From Micromussa lordhowensis (taxonomy: Eukaryota; Cnidaria; Anthozoa; Scleractinia; Lobophylliidae): DNA of 64,000 nt. The notes below the pieces were generated by a model that was not told the origin of the DNA, made no database searches, and saw only the letters and a list, made by a program, of their open reading frames with translations. A program made the position numbers and the translations under genes. Shown here piece by piece: positions 1 to 11,265 of the stretch. The stretch lies in assembly GCA_964020085.1 (NCBI GenBank), contig OZ026603.1, positions 1,386,801 through 1,450,800 of the forward strand, written 5' to 3'. Each line of letters opens with the position of its first letter. Position 1 is the first letter of the stretch.

Positions 1-499
1 TGTCGTAGGAGTGAGGCTGAGAGCAAAAAGGGTGGAAGAGTGAGAAACGGGAGAGCACGTGGAGGCAAACAGAGGCGTTCCAGAGTTGCTAAACGTAATT
101 CAAAGTCTGAGAACAGGCAAGTTAATCAAGTAGAATATGACAGTGGAGATGAGGCTTTTGCATTCCCTATCAATTCCAATGAGGAGAGAATCTGTGATAA
201 TGGCGAAGATCGATAACACAACCACAAGCATGCTTGTTGACTCGGGTGCCCAGTCTACTGTGCTTGGTGAGAAGCAGTTTGACAATCTTGTGAGGGATGG
301 TCTTAAACTGCAACCCGAAGAAAGAAACTTGCGAGCGCATGGGAATGGGTATTTACCTGTTGTGGGTAAATTTGAGGCGAGTATTCAGTGTTATGGAAGG
401 AAAACTATGGAAACTATCCTTGTGACACAAAGAGAAGGACGGTGTTTGTACTTGGCAGTCCCACGGCTAAACGACTGCAAGTGTTGCAGGTTGGGCTAG
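1..499 (+). pseudogene. gag C-terminus and retropepsin fragment of the degenerate gypsy element
   Basis: Frame 1 from the window start is rich in Arg, Lys and Gly and runs to a TAA at about 214-216. It then continues, shifted one frame, in the open stretch 137-499. That stretch holds the aspartic protease motif L-V-D-S-G-A-Q-S-T (codons around 230-260), the D-S-G-A type active site of retropepsins. The shift may once have been a programmed gag-pol frameshift or may be decay; the sequence cannot tell. The stretch stops at 499, before reverse transcriptase begins, so no intact polyprotein can be made. Confidence 0.7.
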
Positions 500-599
500 A
501 ACTGGGGGGCAAGGATAAAGTTTAATTTGTGGGCAGTGACACTGATGGTATTGTAGACCGTTTCCCAAAAGTGTTCCCTGGAGTTGGCAAATTGTCAGC

Positions 600-1120
600 C
601 TACCAACTTTAAGCTACACATTGATCCGGAGGTGAGACCAGTATAGCACAGAAATCAAAAATAATTCCTTTCCCCTTGAAAGAGAAAGTCACTAGACAAA
701 TCAATGAGCTCCTTGATCTTCACATCATTGAGAAGGTTTCAGGTCCAACAACGTGGGTCAGCCCAGCTGTATTCGCCCCCAAGCCAATCAAGGATGATGT
801 GCGTATTTGTGTGATGTGCGTATTTGCGTGAGGTGTGCTAATGAGGCCATACAAAGAGAAAAGATATCAATTCCAACAGTGGATGAAGTGTTAGAGGAAC
901 TGAATGGGAGCACAGTCTTCTGTAAACTTGGCATGAACATGGGCTTTCATAAAGTTGAGCTGGAAGAGGGTTCCAGGGACTATGGTCCTAGGTCTAACCC
1001 ATCGGCCAGTGTTGAGAGTGTTGAGGGTTCTGCGTCTGATGCCCTTCGGGTACACAGTGGGTGATGTACCTTCAGGCCAGAACACAGCCGATTGCCTAAG
1101 TCGTTTCACAAAGATACTAG
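600..1120 (+). pseudogene. Reverse transcriptase / RNase H remnant
   Basis: From about 655 the translation shows the conserved start of a gypsy reverse transcriptase: L-K-E-K-V, then L-L-D-L-H-I-I-E-K-V, then W-V-S-P-A-V. After a small duplication near 800-830 it continues with I-P-T-V-D-E-V-L-E-E-L and the L-G-M-N-M-G-F-H motif. The palm with its aspartate pair is absent. From about 1000 the text resembles the end of RNase H (R-L-M-P-F-G-Y-T-V, then G-Q-N-T-A-D-C-L-S-R). The simplest reading is an internal deletion of about 1 kb. Confidence 0.7.
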
Positions 1121-1269
1121 ACTCACCCCATGATGGTGTAGCCGAAGAGTGCGTTAGAATGGTAGCAGTCAATGCATCACCACGCGCGATGACCACGAGA
1201 AAGATAGAAAGAGCTTCTGCTGGGGATGAAGAACTAACTGAGGAGCGTCGTTGTTGGAAGACAGGGGAC

Positions 1270-2537
1270 GGATCTGCTGTCCTAGTCCATACAGGTTGTT
1301 GCGTGATGAAATTACTGCGGTTGGAAGATTGGTGATGAGAGGTATGCATATTGTTGCTCCTGTGAGTTTGCGCAAACGGGTCCCACAGTTAGCTCACGAA
1401 GGACACCAAGGGATCATGACGAAGGATCACTTCCGAAGCAAAGTATGGTGGCCAAACATGAACAATATGGCGAAAAGACATTGCAAGAAATGTGGAGGGA
1501 CCTCGCTGTAGACCTGATGGGCCCACCTCCACAGGGGAGAACCTTCTTGTGACTGTTGACTATTACAGCAGATGAATAGAGGTTGATGTGGCGAGAAACA
1601 CAGCTAGCAGTGTTATTATCAGGTGTTTGGAGAATCGCTTCACTCGCCATGGTGTCCCAGAGACACTACGAACAGACAATGGGTCATACCTGGTAAGCCG
1701 TGAGAGAGAATCAAACACAAGAAGATTATTTCACTGAGGCAGAGACTGAATACTCAAGTTACTCAAGGCAATGCGTGCGGCACGGGCTGAAGGAAAACCG
1801 TGGCAACAAGAACTTCAGAAGCGTCTTCTTGCATACAGGTCAACACCAACACCAGGACTGGTGTCAGCCCTGCCGAGCTATTGTATGGACGCAAAATCCG
1901 AACCAAGATGCCAGAGTTTTAAGGCGATAAAGAGGAGGAAAGGTCACCACTGATCAGCAGCAGAGATCTGGATGCAGAGAACAAAAAGCGAGGGGCTGAA
2001 ATTACAAATAAGAGAGCTGCGGAGTCAGACATAGCAGAAGGAGACAAGGTGCTGTTAATGCGAATGAAACGAAACAAGCTGTCTGCAACATATGATCCAG
2101 ACACATACAGTGAAGTATCCAAGAAAGAAGACCAAGTGGTCATTGAACGAGGTGAAACTCGAATTAAGATGAATGTAGACCATGTGAAAAGGTTCATAGG
2201 ACCCATACCGCAGACTCCGCAGCCTCAGCATGTAGGAATGCAAACAGTAGCAGAGCCATTTGTTCAGCAACCAGTAACGGAACCAACTACGCTCCCTGAA
2301 CCGGTTGAGGTCCTACCGCAAGAACCAGTGACCAAGCCTATTCTAGAACCTCCAGCACAACCCGTTTTTGCTCGTGTACCAGATGGTGCTGCAGAAACTC
2401 ATTATTACTCAACCCGGACGAGACTAAACTTTGGTGATTGGAGTACCTCAGCCCATAAAGACTCTACCGACCCTATCTGTAACTCATATGGATACGAACA
2501 CCACGGCAAAGGACCTCTGAGTCTACATCTTGAATAG
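1270..2537 (+). pseudogene. Integrase and pol tail remnant of the degenerate gypsy element
   Basis: The HHCC zinc finger of integrase is visible in frame at 1251-1511 (H-E-G-H-Q-G, then C-K-K-C). A deletion joins it directly to core text beginning V-D-L-M-G-P at about 1510. An in-frame TGA interrupts the core near 1575. The second catalytic region (R-T-D-N-G) appears near 1670, and the third is lost. The last stretch, 2049-2537, is open for 162 codons. It matches a gypsy pol tail with proline/glutamate-rich repeats such as P-E-P-V and Q-E-P-V-T, and ends three bases into the neighbouring hairpin element. Confidence 0.65.
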
Positions 2538-2690
2538 ACCGATTTCGATATATTAAAATTCAGCCTAAAACAATAGACCTCAGTACGAGGCTCTGGGGAA
2601 TAACTACAGAGTTTGTGGGGTTTATTCCCCAGAGCCTCGTGCTGAGGTCTATTGTGTTAGGCTGAATTTTAATATATCGAAATTGGTCTA
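2535..2690. mobile_element. Hairpin MITE, 156 bp
   Basis: Two arms of about 69 bases are near-perfect reverse complements. They start TAGACCGATTTCGATATATT and end with the complement closing in GGTCTA, around a short loop rich in T and G. The outer TA on each side could be a TA target duplication, as in Tc1/mariner-type MITEs; the superfamily is inference. It abuts the degenerate gypsy tail, so it inserted at or near its end. Confidence 0.75.
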
Positions 2691-3204
2691 TTACAATGAC
2701 CACATTAAAAATTTATAAAAAAAATTTCACTGACTATATAGAGTTTACAACTGAGTTTTCGCTGTCAGACTACAGCCTTCGATAATTAAGTAAAAATGGA
2801 AAAATTGACAACTACAAATATACAAAAATAGGTGGGACTTTAAAATAATACAATAAAATGGAAAAAATATAAGTGACAATAAACTTATATAAACCAGCAT
2901 TGATTGGAGAGCGGGTTTTTTGTAAGAAAAATTTGTAAGCACCCGGTCCTCGTGCGAAGCACTGAAAAAATCTGAGCCCAGCTGAATAACCACCCAAGTT
3001 TAAGTCATGGGTAAACTTTCGAGAAAATGTATTATTTGACAACGCAATACACAACTGATTATATACAATCAGAAAATAGAATACCTCATCCTCTACACTG
3101 TTTGGTAGGTCCACTGGACAGAAGGGGACGTTATTTTCTGAAAAAAATTCGAAACAAGGTATAAATGTCCCGCACTGGCCAGGAAATTCCCTGTTTCTAC
3201 ACCG
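2691..3204. other. Non-coding, no feature seen
   Basis: AT-rich sequence. Open frames on the minus strand here have no recognisable motif, no convincing splice context and biased low-complexity composition. Confidence 0.5.
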
Positions 3205-3640
3205 TGATCAGCCAGAGATATTCCCAACCTTTTCCTTGGCCATTGCACATTTATTCCTGGCTAAGGTCAACACTTCCCTTTATGTGTGCAAGTGTAGAAT
3301 ACTGTGAATAACTAGGGATTTTCACAACCTTTTCCTGGGCTTTACAAAGTTATCATTCTTGGCTAAGCTCTACACTTCCCTCTATGTGTGGAAGTGTAGA
3401 ATACTGTGACCAACTTGGGATTTTCACAACCTTTTCCTCGGCCATTGCACAGTTGTCATTCTTGGCTAAGGTCTACAAAGGCAAACTAAGGATTCAACAG
3501 TCGTCATACATTACTCATTTTCTACACTTCTCTGTTTGTGTGGAAGTGTAGAATAGATAGACAAATTACGAATTTTCAAGACCTTTACCCCAGCCATTAC
3601 ACAGTTGTCATTCTTTATTTAGTTCTACATTTCTGTACAT
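3205..3640. repeat. Diverged tandem repeat, about 120-bp unit, 3-4 copies
   Basis: The unit runs approximately 'CACAACCTTTTCCT..GGCCATT-CACAGTTGTCATTCTTGGCTAAG..CTACACTTCCCT..TGTGTGGAAGTGTAGAATA'. It recurs near 3215, 3315, 3425 and, after a spacer, 3570. Each unit holds a small internal inverted repeat (CTACACTTCC against GGAAGTGTAG), so each copy could form a hairpin. Confidence 0.8.
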
Positions 3641-3642
3641 AC

Positions 3643-3724
3643 CTGAGGACAATGTATCATAGCCACTTTCAATGTGCCTTTGCGGGAAAACGATTTCACT
3701 TGTAGAAGCTCCACCGTTCCTCCA
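3643..3724 (-). CDS. Possible isolated exon (82 nt)
   Basis: On the minus strand this 82-nt stretch is framed by a good acceptor (polypyrimidine then TTTAG, just above 3724) and a good donor (CAG|GTATGT, just below 3643). It is open in at least two frames. I cannot connect it to other exons and do not recognise the peptide. It may be chance, a fossil exon, or part of a gene whose other exons lie outside what I can trace. Confidence 0.2.
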
Positions 3725-5758
3725 CTAAAGAAAAACAATACATCATGTGAAGACATGATAAAATAAAATGACCTATTCTAGTCTTTGCTTTTCTTTGTTC
3801 ATCCGATGATGGTTTACCATGTGATTCTTTGGTATTTGTTTGTTGAAAGTGCCCACGCCGATTTCAAACTCTTTTAACTTATTGGACATTTTAGCTGTCT
3901 GTAGTGATCGGACATTGTGACTTTTCCTAAAATTTATCAGGGAACATTTTGGCGTGTAAATTGTTCGGCAACGTGATAACAGTATGTTCCACCGAAATTT
4001 AGTGTTATCTTAATTTTAGCGAAAGAATCAGCGAGGATGAAAGGACAATAGCTTGTTTTCGCTGATACACTATGCATGACATGTTTATGTAACCAAAACG
4101 TTTCTATGACAACTATTGTGTTTTGTGCACGGTCAAGGCCAAAAAAGTGAACAAAAACCTACAACAAAGAAATTTGTCGGGTTTCATAACCATTTCCCTC
4201 TATTGATTGTGAGCTATATCTACCAACAATTTTGAAATAACATGAATTGTCTAATTTTTCACGAAATCTAAATGCGAGTGTCCGAATCACCTTTTGAAAG
4301 CTACAAGTATACTTTTTCTTATAATTGTTTTTATTATTGTTATTTCAATAATTTTTTGTATTACCGGTCTCTTTGATGCACCATGATCCGAGTGATCTTG
4401 GATCATTCAGTTGATCCTTTTTCTTTTTTAAATTAATTTAAATTTTATTAGGGCACTTACAACACATACTAGTTATGCAACGCTCTTTCGTGATATACCA
4501 TGGAATATCCCACTAGTCACTTGAATTTTCTCGGTATATATCTTTGTTTTTCTCCTTTGATGTTTACCGGGCTTCATATCCATTTCCCTATATAAACTTT
4601 GGCCAGCTCTATAAGTTTTAATTTGATATCGGGGTTTAGGTATTCACAGTTAAACGGGACACGTTACGTCGCTTGGACGCCAAACTCCTCTGATCTTAGC
4701 TTACAAATATCGCCAATAAAAGAAACTAACTTAGTGAAAATTTAGATCAGGTAAACGTACTAAATTCAACACAACTAAGTATATTAAGTAAACGTTTGCA
4801 GCTGATGGCGTTCCTTTGAGGTAGAATAGGCCTTGAAAAAGAAAATACACATTATATTTTCCCGTTCATATTCGAAGAAAACTTGGTCACCTGAGCAGAA
4901 AAAGCGAAATATTTAGCCATGTTTGTAACTTCTCAGGTACATTTTTTTTCTTTTTTCTTTTGCTAAAATGGAGAAAATAAGTAAAGGAAGAGATCTATGA
5001 AAAGAATTAGGGGACCACAGACCATTAAAGAGAGTATAAAACTGCAGGTGAAGTAAATACAGTAGGTACCAAGCCCTATATTTGCTCATTTTTTCTTCGT
5101 TAGCGCGCGCGCTTGACATATCTTTTGGCGTGACATTGCGACATGAATTAAGTGTGCATTAAGGATGCGCAGAATCTATGGGCGCAGAGGGCCTTAATCT
5201 GTTTTTAGTATCTGTCGACATACCATGTCTCTCTGCATTTCGTCGTCGCCCTGGTTTTTTTCTTTTTGTTCTTTTTCTTTCCCTTCTTTCTCCTCCGTTA
5301 TTCTACCATCATCTTTCACTTTTTCATATCGAGTATCTGGAATGGTTTGGTCTTGTGATAGCTGGGTTAACTGTGCTGGCCACTGATTGAGATCGTTTCC
5401 CTGGATAACTGAAAGCGGTGGCACCGAGATTTTTTCCTGGTGTTCCAGGTCGGGAGAACATACCTAGTAAGTGCGAATTATACAAATGAGATTTGGCTGC
5501 ATGGCTTAATCAAAGTAGTGAAAAAATGAACAGAGATGAATTGTAACTACTTACACTTTGATGGTGTTTAACAACAACCCTCACTTCTTTCTGGTTCAGT
5601 GGATTACCTAGAAAACCGACGAGAATAAGGTAATCAGTGATGCAAATCAATGTTAAGCATAAAATTATGCAAGTTTTCGTCTCTATTTTGTGAGCTGCAG
5701 ATGACTCTGGGTATTTTACTACCTGTCGAGCGGGCCCCAAAGGATTTTTAACCGTTTT
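3725..5758. other. Non-coding with short dispersed repeats
   Basis: No gene seen. Two pieces of one repeat family occur at about 4110-4210 and 4555-4610. They share the phrases 'GTGCACGGTCAAGGCC' and 'GGGCTTCATA.CCATTTCCCT' with a further pair at about 26815-26930 and 27035-27095. Open frames at 4913-5424 are short, low-complexity and lack motifs. Confidence 0.5.
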
Positions 5759-5869
5759 GAGCAGGCACCCTGGTAAATGTCCGTGGCGGGATCTGTGCAA
5801 ACCAAACTATACGCTCGAATGCTTCTCTTTTAACTGTATATAGTTTGGTTTGCACAGATGCCGCCACGC

Positions 5870-5891
<22 letters not shown>
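5759..5891. repeat. Inverted repeat (MITE-like hairpin)
   Basis: Arms 5759-5811 and 5839-5891 are near-perfect reverse complements, beginning GAGCAGGCACCCTGG and meeting at an AACCAAACTATA / TATAGTTTGGTT apex around a 27-base loop. No clear target duplication was found. Confidence 0.75.
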
Positions 5892-5900
<9 letters not shown>

Positions 5901-6860
5901 ACGAGCGTACATATCACGAAGAATGCTCCTGCCACAAGACCTTTTATTACGCCGACGCGTTTCGCCGTTTGGCTTCTTCCAATTGCCGCCTTGCAACCTG
6001 CCATAGGGAAGTTAACATCGTAGGTACCGTGTCTTTCTCTGAGTACAAGTTGACGAAGCTTGAAAGAGAGTCCCAACAAAAATCGTTATCGCAATACTTT
6101 GTTCGAAGCTGTCTTCGGTAAAGTGTCCTGCACAAAAGCGCGAACGCTTCTCTTTCAACTTTTGGGTCCTGGGAGAACTTGAAAGTGCTAACTTTGGATT
6201 TTGAGTGGTTTTCTTTTGAAGTTCACTGTGAACTTGAAACCAAAACAGTTTCAAATTTCCCGCATTTCTTGAGCTCACCAACAGTGACGTCACAAGTTTT
6301 GTTTCCGACAATAATCCGTCAATTTTCCCGACCGCTTTACGATTATGAAGGACAAAAAAACAGTGATTTTAACATTCCAATTTCTCCGAAATGCTTCGTC
6401 TAATTCGTTTGAGACTTCAGAATATGTTAAGTTTATACTTAATGAACACATTGGACTCAAATGAAAAAAATGTTTAAATTTTGGTTCATTTGACCTTTAA
6501 GCAGAATTTTCAAACTTTTCTTCAAATCGAGTTATATTGTAGATGACCTTGTGAATTTAAATTCAGGCATCAAAAAGTGGGGTCATTTATTTCGCTGTCG
6601 AACTTAGCTTAAGGGGAATCTCTTACGTTTTCTACGCCGATGCGCTCATGTACGCGCGCTAATGACGCGAAAAAACCGTGCGCAGTAGGGATGAGCGAAA
6701 TATCTTTGGATCTCAATAAGAAATAACACACGAACTGCGGTGACAAACGTGACAATAAAAGGCATTTTGGAAAACAAAATTCATTTGACTTGACTCTCAT
6801 ATGTTTCGACATACGTCTTCAGAAGTAACCGTTTGGAATAGGAGTAACAATTAAATTTAA
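5892..6860. other. Non-coding, no supported gene
   Basis: Several overlapping short open frames occur on both strands between 5890 and 6400. None shows a domain, a start context or paired splice sites, and the plus-strand one begins inside the hairpin arm. Confidence 0.45.
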
Positions 6861-7045
6861 ACAAGAAGTTTAGAAAACTTAAAACCGCGCTCTTTTAGTT
6901 CTTTGTTTTTGTAAAGACATCATGTATTATTTAGCAACAACGTTTTTCTTTTAATTTTATTAATCAGCGTAATGGCACTACAGTAAATAGGGTCTTATTT
7001 ATCACTGTCAGCGCATTCCATGGCTTGTTTGCATGTATTTGAAGT
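6861..7045. repeat. 185-bp dispersed repeat, near-identical copy at 30.4 kb
   Basis: This stretch from ACAAGAAGTTTAGAAAAC to TGCATGTATTTGAAGT matches 30407-30591 over its full 185 bases with about two differences, far closer than other repeats here. Diverged relatives appear at about 7990-8100, 9380-9420 and 9640-9710. The 30.4-kb copy is an insertion relative to a paralogous intron, so the sequence has moved or been copied recently. Confidence 0.8.
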
Positions 7046-9957
7046 GTATGTTCATGACCTTGATAATTGTATAGTTTACGTTATGTAATGATTGCGTGTT
7101 TGATTTCATTTATTGATAATATTTTTGGTTTGTAATTTCGTGTAGGTTTTGAAGATTGATTTCAGTTATATTGTTTATTGATAGTCTTCTGTCTTCATTC
7201 TTTCAAATAGTTATGGTTTTAATTGATCTATCATTGCTACAAAGAAAAGTGTGACAAAAAATACGAAAAGTACTCGGACAATTACAATTCAATCAATGAT
7301 TGTAGCTCATTGCCAAAATATAAGTTCAAAACATTTAACACGCTGCACAATATAGCATTATTGACCGAAATTAATGTCAAGCGCATCACTGCACAAGTAT
7401 TCCGAAACGGATCCTAAAAGGCGATAAGGAGTACCTTTACATTCCGGCACGAAATGATTATTTGTTATTAAAACAAATCCTCATTGAACCAAAATTCGCA
7501 AAAATAAATCTAGAAAAACGAAACAACAAGATGACTGTGATCAAGTGTATTTCTAACAAAAACAATACAATGGAGACAATACAGTCTTTTCACTTTTTGA
7601 TAACTAGATAGAAACTTGGCACACATTTTCTATTTCATCATTAATAGAGGTCATTAGTCTGCATAGTTTCCGCCGTTCAGCATGTCGCTTTGCAGAGTTT
7701 GACATCTCTATAATTTGCCATGTGTTTATGCATTGCTTAGTCTCATTTCTAAAGCAACATATGTCTCCAAAAATTTGCTTTCGACGGACTAAATATGAAA
7801 TTTACTGTGAACATGTTGCTTACTTGCATCATATAGTGTGACGCCGGGCCCAGCTGTTTGATTAAAACTACATTCAACTACAGTATGTAGATTCTTATCA
7901 CGGATATCATATTTGTCCTCTTACGTTTTTCTTCGGAGACGCTTTAACTTTAATTCGGGAAACCTATAAGTTCGACTAGAGGCGAAGTAAACAGCATCTT
8001 AATTATCACTGTAATGACATTACAATAAATACGGTCTTATTTATGACGGCTGACACCAGACGCCCTTCTCTAGCGCATTCATTATTCCCTTCGAAACTGA
8101 ACAAGCAAGCAAACGAAAATACAGCTTAACTCTAGATAATTTCAGCCTTAGTAGCCAGCAACAGGTCCGAAATTACATTCCTTATCTTTGCAAATGTCCT
8201 GACGTCCATCTCCGAGGAATTTTCGCCCGACTATGAATAATATATTCAATTCGCTAACTAGACAAAACTTTCCTGAGAAGAGGTATGACGAAAACAGTTG
8301 AGAAATGGCGCATCCTACTCCACGACATTGCCATAAAAATTTAAAACATCTTAACTCTGAGAATTGTAGCAAACCTTCCACAATACGTCATTGTTGTCCA
8401 TAATTAACGTATAAGTTAAACTACGAAATTACGAAGGATACTAAGATGGATTTTCAAGATACATGAAAACAGACCATATGCGCGCATCTCTAAGCGAGAT
8501 AAAAAAGAAAAACTTACCTTCTAAACTTAAAGCTGCGAAAATAACAAACAAGTATCCATAAACAGATCAATAAAAGATAAAAGCGAAGTGCCCAACAACA
8601 CCAAAACCTCTCGGAAAATTACAGCTCAATCAATGACTGTAGCTCGTGGCAAAATAAAAGTTCATAAGAAGCATTGTTGTAGACAAAACTTTCCTGAGGG
8701 GAGGTATAAGGAAAAGAGCTGAGAAATGGCCTGTAATTGGCTGATGATGACATCATTCGGTGACGACATTTGACCGAGTGGGAGTTTGGCCTGTGATTGG
8801 TTGATGAAGACATCATCCGCGGAGGTCTGCGTCTGGTGACACGAAAACGAAACAAGAAGATCATAGATCTTAAAACCGCGCTTACAAAGATTTAACCGTT
8901 TTCTTAACCCTACATTCGCAACGTAGTGCACATTCCAACGCTGTCCTTGATGATTCATTCATTTCTGTACTCACTACATCACTTATTGCACTATCGCTCT
9001 CAGCCGTTGTGAAATCTCTGATGATGTATTGGTCTTAATATGGAAGTGTCACGCTATTAATACTGCTATCAATAAACAGCTTCCTTCCTTAACTTGTAAA
9101 AGTCAAAATTTAATTTGTTTGTGTTATGAGTAAAGGACAAACTAAGTAATAAGTAGTAGTCACGCCAGTCACACAATCAGAGGTTTACGCTAATATAAAC
9201 GCTGCAAGTTCTGGCAAGATCTAGTTTACCTCAGCAGATAATTATTTCTCCTTTGAATCTCTTAACTCGCTTCGATCAAACAGCCAAAGAATTCACTTCA
9301 ATCACATAAATCCGTAAGACATTTACGCAAAATTGCAAACAAACTAAAAACCATCGCTTCTCTGGCGTAGTAAACACAACCTTATTGTCACGCAGCGAAA
9401 GTGAAAGCTGCAATATCCTTATTCAAGGCCATCTGTAGTATGGTGGTGGGAAATTTCCCTACCAGTAACGTAATCATTGCATGTTTTGACACGTTCTTTG
9501 CTTAGCTTGCAAATATTTCATTTTCCTTCCGATCTCTGAACTCGCTTCAATAACAGAGCTCGACGATTCACTTCTTTTGACTAAAAATACCAGAAATACT
9601 CGGAAAACTAAAAAGATTTCCTCGTAGCGAAATAAACCTGCAAAGTAAACAAGATCTTATCTGTCACGTAGCGAAAGTGAAAGTTGCAAGGTCAACGCAT
9701 TCCACGGCTGTCGTAATACCTTTTCAGCGTATTTAATATTTCGTTCGAATGAAAAGCTTCCAAAACACTAAAAGAAAATATATTTTACACACAATAAAGA
9801 AAACAATATTCGTAACACCGTCCGTGTATGCACGTTTCAAAAGCTTTTGGCGAATAAACATCTTTGGTTGCGTGATTCACGGCTATCTTTGGTACGGCCG
9901 AGTGGAGATCTAGGCCTCTCGACACGAAAAAAAAAATAAATAAAAATAAACCAAGGG
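7046..9957. repeat. Array of old, diverged direct repeats; no gene
   Basis: Phrases recur at intervals. 'ACTCGG-CAATTACAATTCAATCAATGA-TGTAGCTC' near 7275 matches 8610. 'GACAAAACTTTCCTGAG.GGAGGTAT' near 8265 matches 8685. A pair of about 60 bp starting GGCCTGT-ATTGG-TGATGA lies at 8730 and 8790. 'CAGCGAAAGTGAAAG-TGCAA' near 9395 matches 9670. This looks like a decayed family of one larger repeat. I support no coding sequence. Confidence 0.55.
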
Positions 9958-10045
9958 TAGATTATGAACCGCGCTCGGCCCATGGCCGCGCGGTTAATTA
10001 TTTTCAACACAAGAAGAGAAATTTCGTATCTCCGCGCACACATGT
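9958..10045. repeat. Left half of an older repeat split by the gypsy insertion
   Basis: The left flank of the LTR element ends '..TTCGTATCTCCGCGCACACATGT', and the right flank resumes at 14719 'CATGTAATATCCTCTATA'. Joined over the CATGT duplication they resemble the 'cgtatccac..gcatgtaatattc' repeat present at 16245-16280 and 23160-23195. The retrotransposon therefore landed in an existing repeat copy. Confidence 0.65.
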
Positions 10046-10180
10046 TGTAGTATCCTAACCGGCAAAGACTGACCACCAGTGCGGCTCACTAAGAACACTG
10101 GGACTCCTAGGCTTGGTTACCTAGTTAGTGAGACAGCATGGCTGACAGCCGAACTAAGTATTTAGCGTTTATCTATTAAA
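10046..10180 (+). repeat. 5' LTR
   Basis: 135 bp beginning TGTAGTATCCTAACCGGC and ending CTATTAAA. It differs from the right LTR only at a C/T near position 51. It holds an internal inverted phrase (CTAGGCTTGGTTACCTAG) that could form a small hairpin. It is short for a gypsy LTR. Confidence 0.95.
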
Positions 10181-10181
10181 T

Positions 10182-10199
10182 TGGCGACGAGGATCGGAC
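10182..10199 (+). promoter_or_regulatory. Putative primer-binding site
   Basis: TGGCGACGAGGATCGGAC begins two bases after the left LTR. The initial TGG is what a tRNA 3' CCA would pair with. I do not assign the tRNA species. Confidence 0.6.
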
Positions 10200-10203
10200 A
10201 AAA

Positions 10204-11265
10204 ATGGGTGACGAAGGTCAGGAACAGGAAAACAACACACAAAGAAGTAAAGCGGGAGTCCTTGCAAGCGTTCGGACGAGTGTGGGAGCCATGAGCTTCA
10301 AGGGAGAGCCGGGACAACGCGAGAAGGCATGGAAGCTGTGGCGAGATCGATTCGAGCGAGCTACGCGTTGGATGGCGGTGAGCGAGGAAGACAAACTGGA
10401 CTTGTTTTTGTTAGTCGGTGGCGAAGAGCTGCAAAAGCTAATGGAAACACTACCGGAACAGCCTACTACCTACGCGTCGCACATAGAGAAGCTCAACCAA
10501 CACTTCGAGGCCCACCGGAACAACACCTTGGAACTGTACAAACTACTCAACATAGAGTGGCCTTCTGACTTACCATTTGCCGATTTTGAAACGAAGTGCA
10601 GGGAACAAGATCTCCACTGCGAGTTTCCAATCACACTGGATAGCGCTATCATCATGTTGACAGTGGTAAAAACGAGTAACAGCGAGCTTCGCAACGAGTT
10701 GATCCGAAAGAATGGGGATCTCAAATCGGTGCGTGACACGGTGAAAGCATTTGAAATAGCCAAGGAGGGGAGTGAGATCGTAACAACCGGTGAGTGTAAA
10801 GATAAAGAAGAAGACCATCAGGTGCACACAAATCAAAGTAAAGAAGTGAATAAGATCACAAGGCCAGGACGGTATAGCATGAGGAATAGTACCCCAGACA
10901 GAGCCACTGGCAACCCAGCAACTAAACCAGTATGTACAGGATGTGGAAATGATGCTCACCCCAAAGGAAGTTCCTGCCCCGCAAAGGGAAAGAACTGTTT
11001 AAGATGTGGGGGAATCAACCACTTTGCAAGAGTGTGTCCGGGCAAGAAAGGTTATCGCCCCGGTAAACAAGTCAGAGCCGTGGAGGCAGGACTAGGGCCT
11101 AGTGAGACTTGTGTGCAAGAGGACGCAGAGGAAACGGAAGAGGTGTATCTTTACCAAGTGGTGCAGGGTAAATCGCGAAACCCTACAGTGACACTAGAAG
11201 TAAACAGCGTCCCAATCACACTACACCTGGATACGCAAGCAGATGTTACGGTCATCACTGAATAA
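10204..11265 (+). CDS. gag: Gag with two CCHC knuckles, running into protease start
   Basis: ATG at 10204 follows the primer-binding-like site closely and opens 353 codons. The N-terminal two thirds is capsid-like (W-K-L-W-R-D-R-F near residue 45). Two zinc knuckles lie near residues 241-280: C-x2-C-x4-H-x5-C and C-x2-C-x4-H-x4-C, the nucleic-acid-binding signature of nucleocapsid. The frame then enters the protease (L-H-L-D-T-Q-A-D-V near residue 340) and meets TAA at 11263. Pol continues in the same frame directly after this stop, so either the stop is read through or it is a nonsense mutation. The active-site glycine is replaced by glutamine. Confidence 0.9.
   Translation: MGDEGQEQENNTQRSKAGVLASVRTSVGAMSFKGEPGQREKAWKLWRDRFERATRWMAVSEEDKLDLFLLVGGEELQKLMETLPEQPTTYASHIEKLNQHFEAHRNNTLELYKLLNIEWPSDLPFADFETKCREQDLHCEFPITLDSAIIMLTVVKTSNSELRNELIRKNGDLKSVRDTVKAFEIAKEGSEIVTTGECKDKEEDHQVHTNQSKEVNKITRPGRYSMRNSTPDRATGNPATKPVCTGCGNDAHPKGSSCPAKGKNCLRCGGINHFARVCPGKKGYRPGKQVRAVEAGLGPSETCVQEDAEETEEVYLYQVVQGKSRNPTVTLEVNSVPITLHLDTQADVTVITE

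Larger units (their letters stand above)
1..2534 (+). mobile_element. Degenerate Ty3/gypsy retrotransposon, truncated by window edge
   Basis: Remnants of one Ty3/gypsy-type element lie in the usual order on the plus strand: basic gag tail, retropepsin, start of reverse transcriptase, end of RNase H, integrase zinc finger and core pieces, and a proline-rich pol tail. The frames are broken many times. Roughly the whole reverse-transcriptase palm and most of RNase H are missing between about 965 and 1000, because the text jumps from a reverse-transcriptase start to an RNase H end. I see no LTR at the right end. The left part lies outside the window. This is an old dead copy, unrelated in sequence to the fresh element at 10.0-14.7 kb. 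Confidence 0.85.
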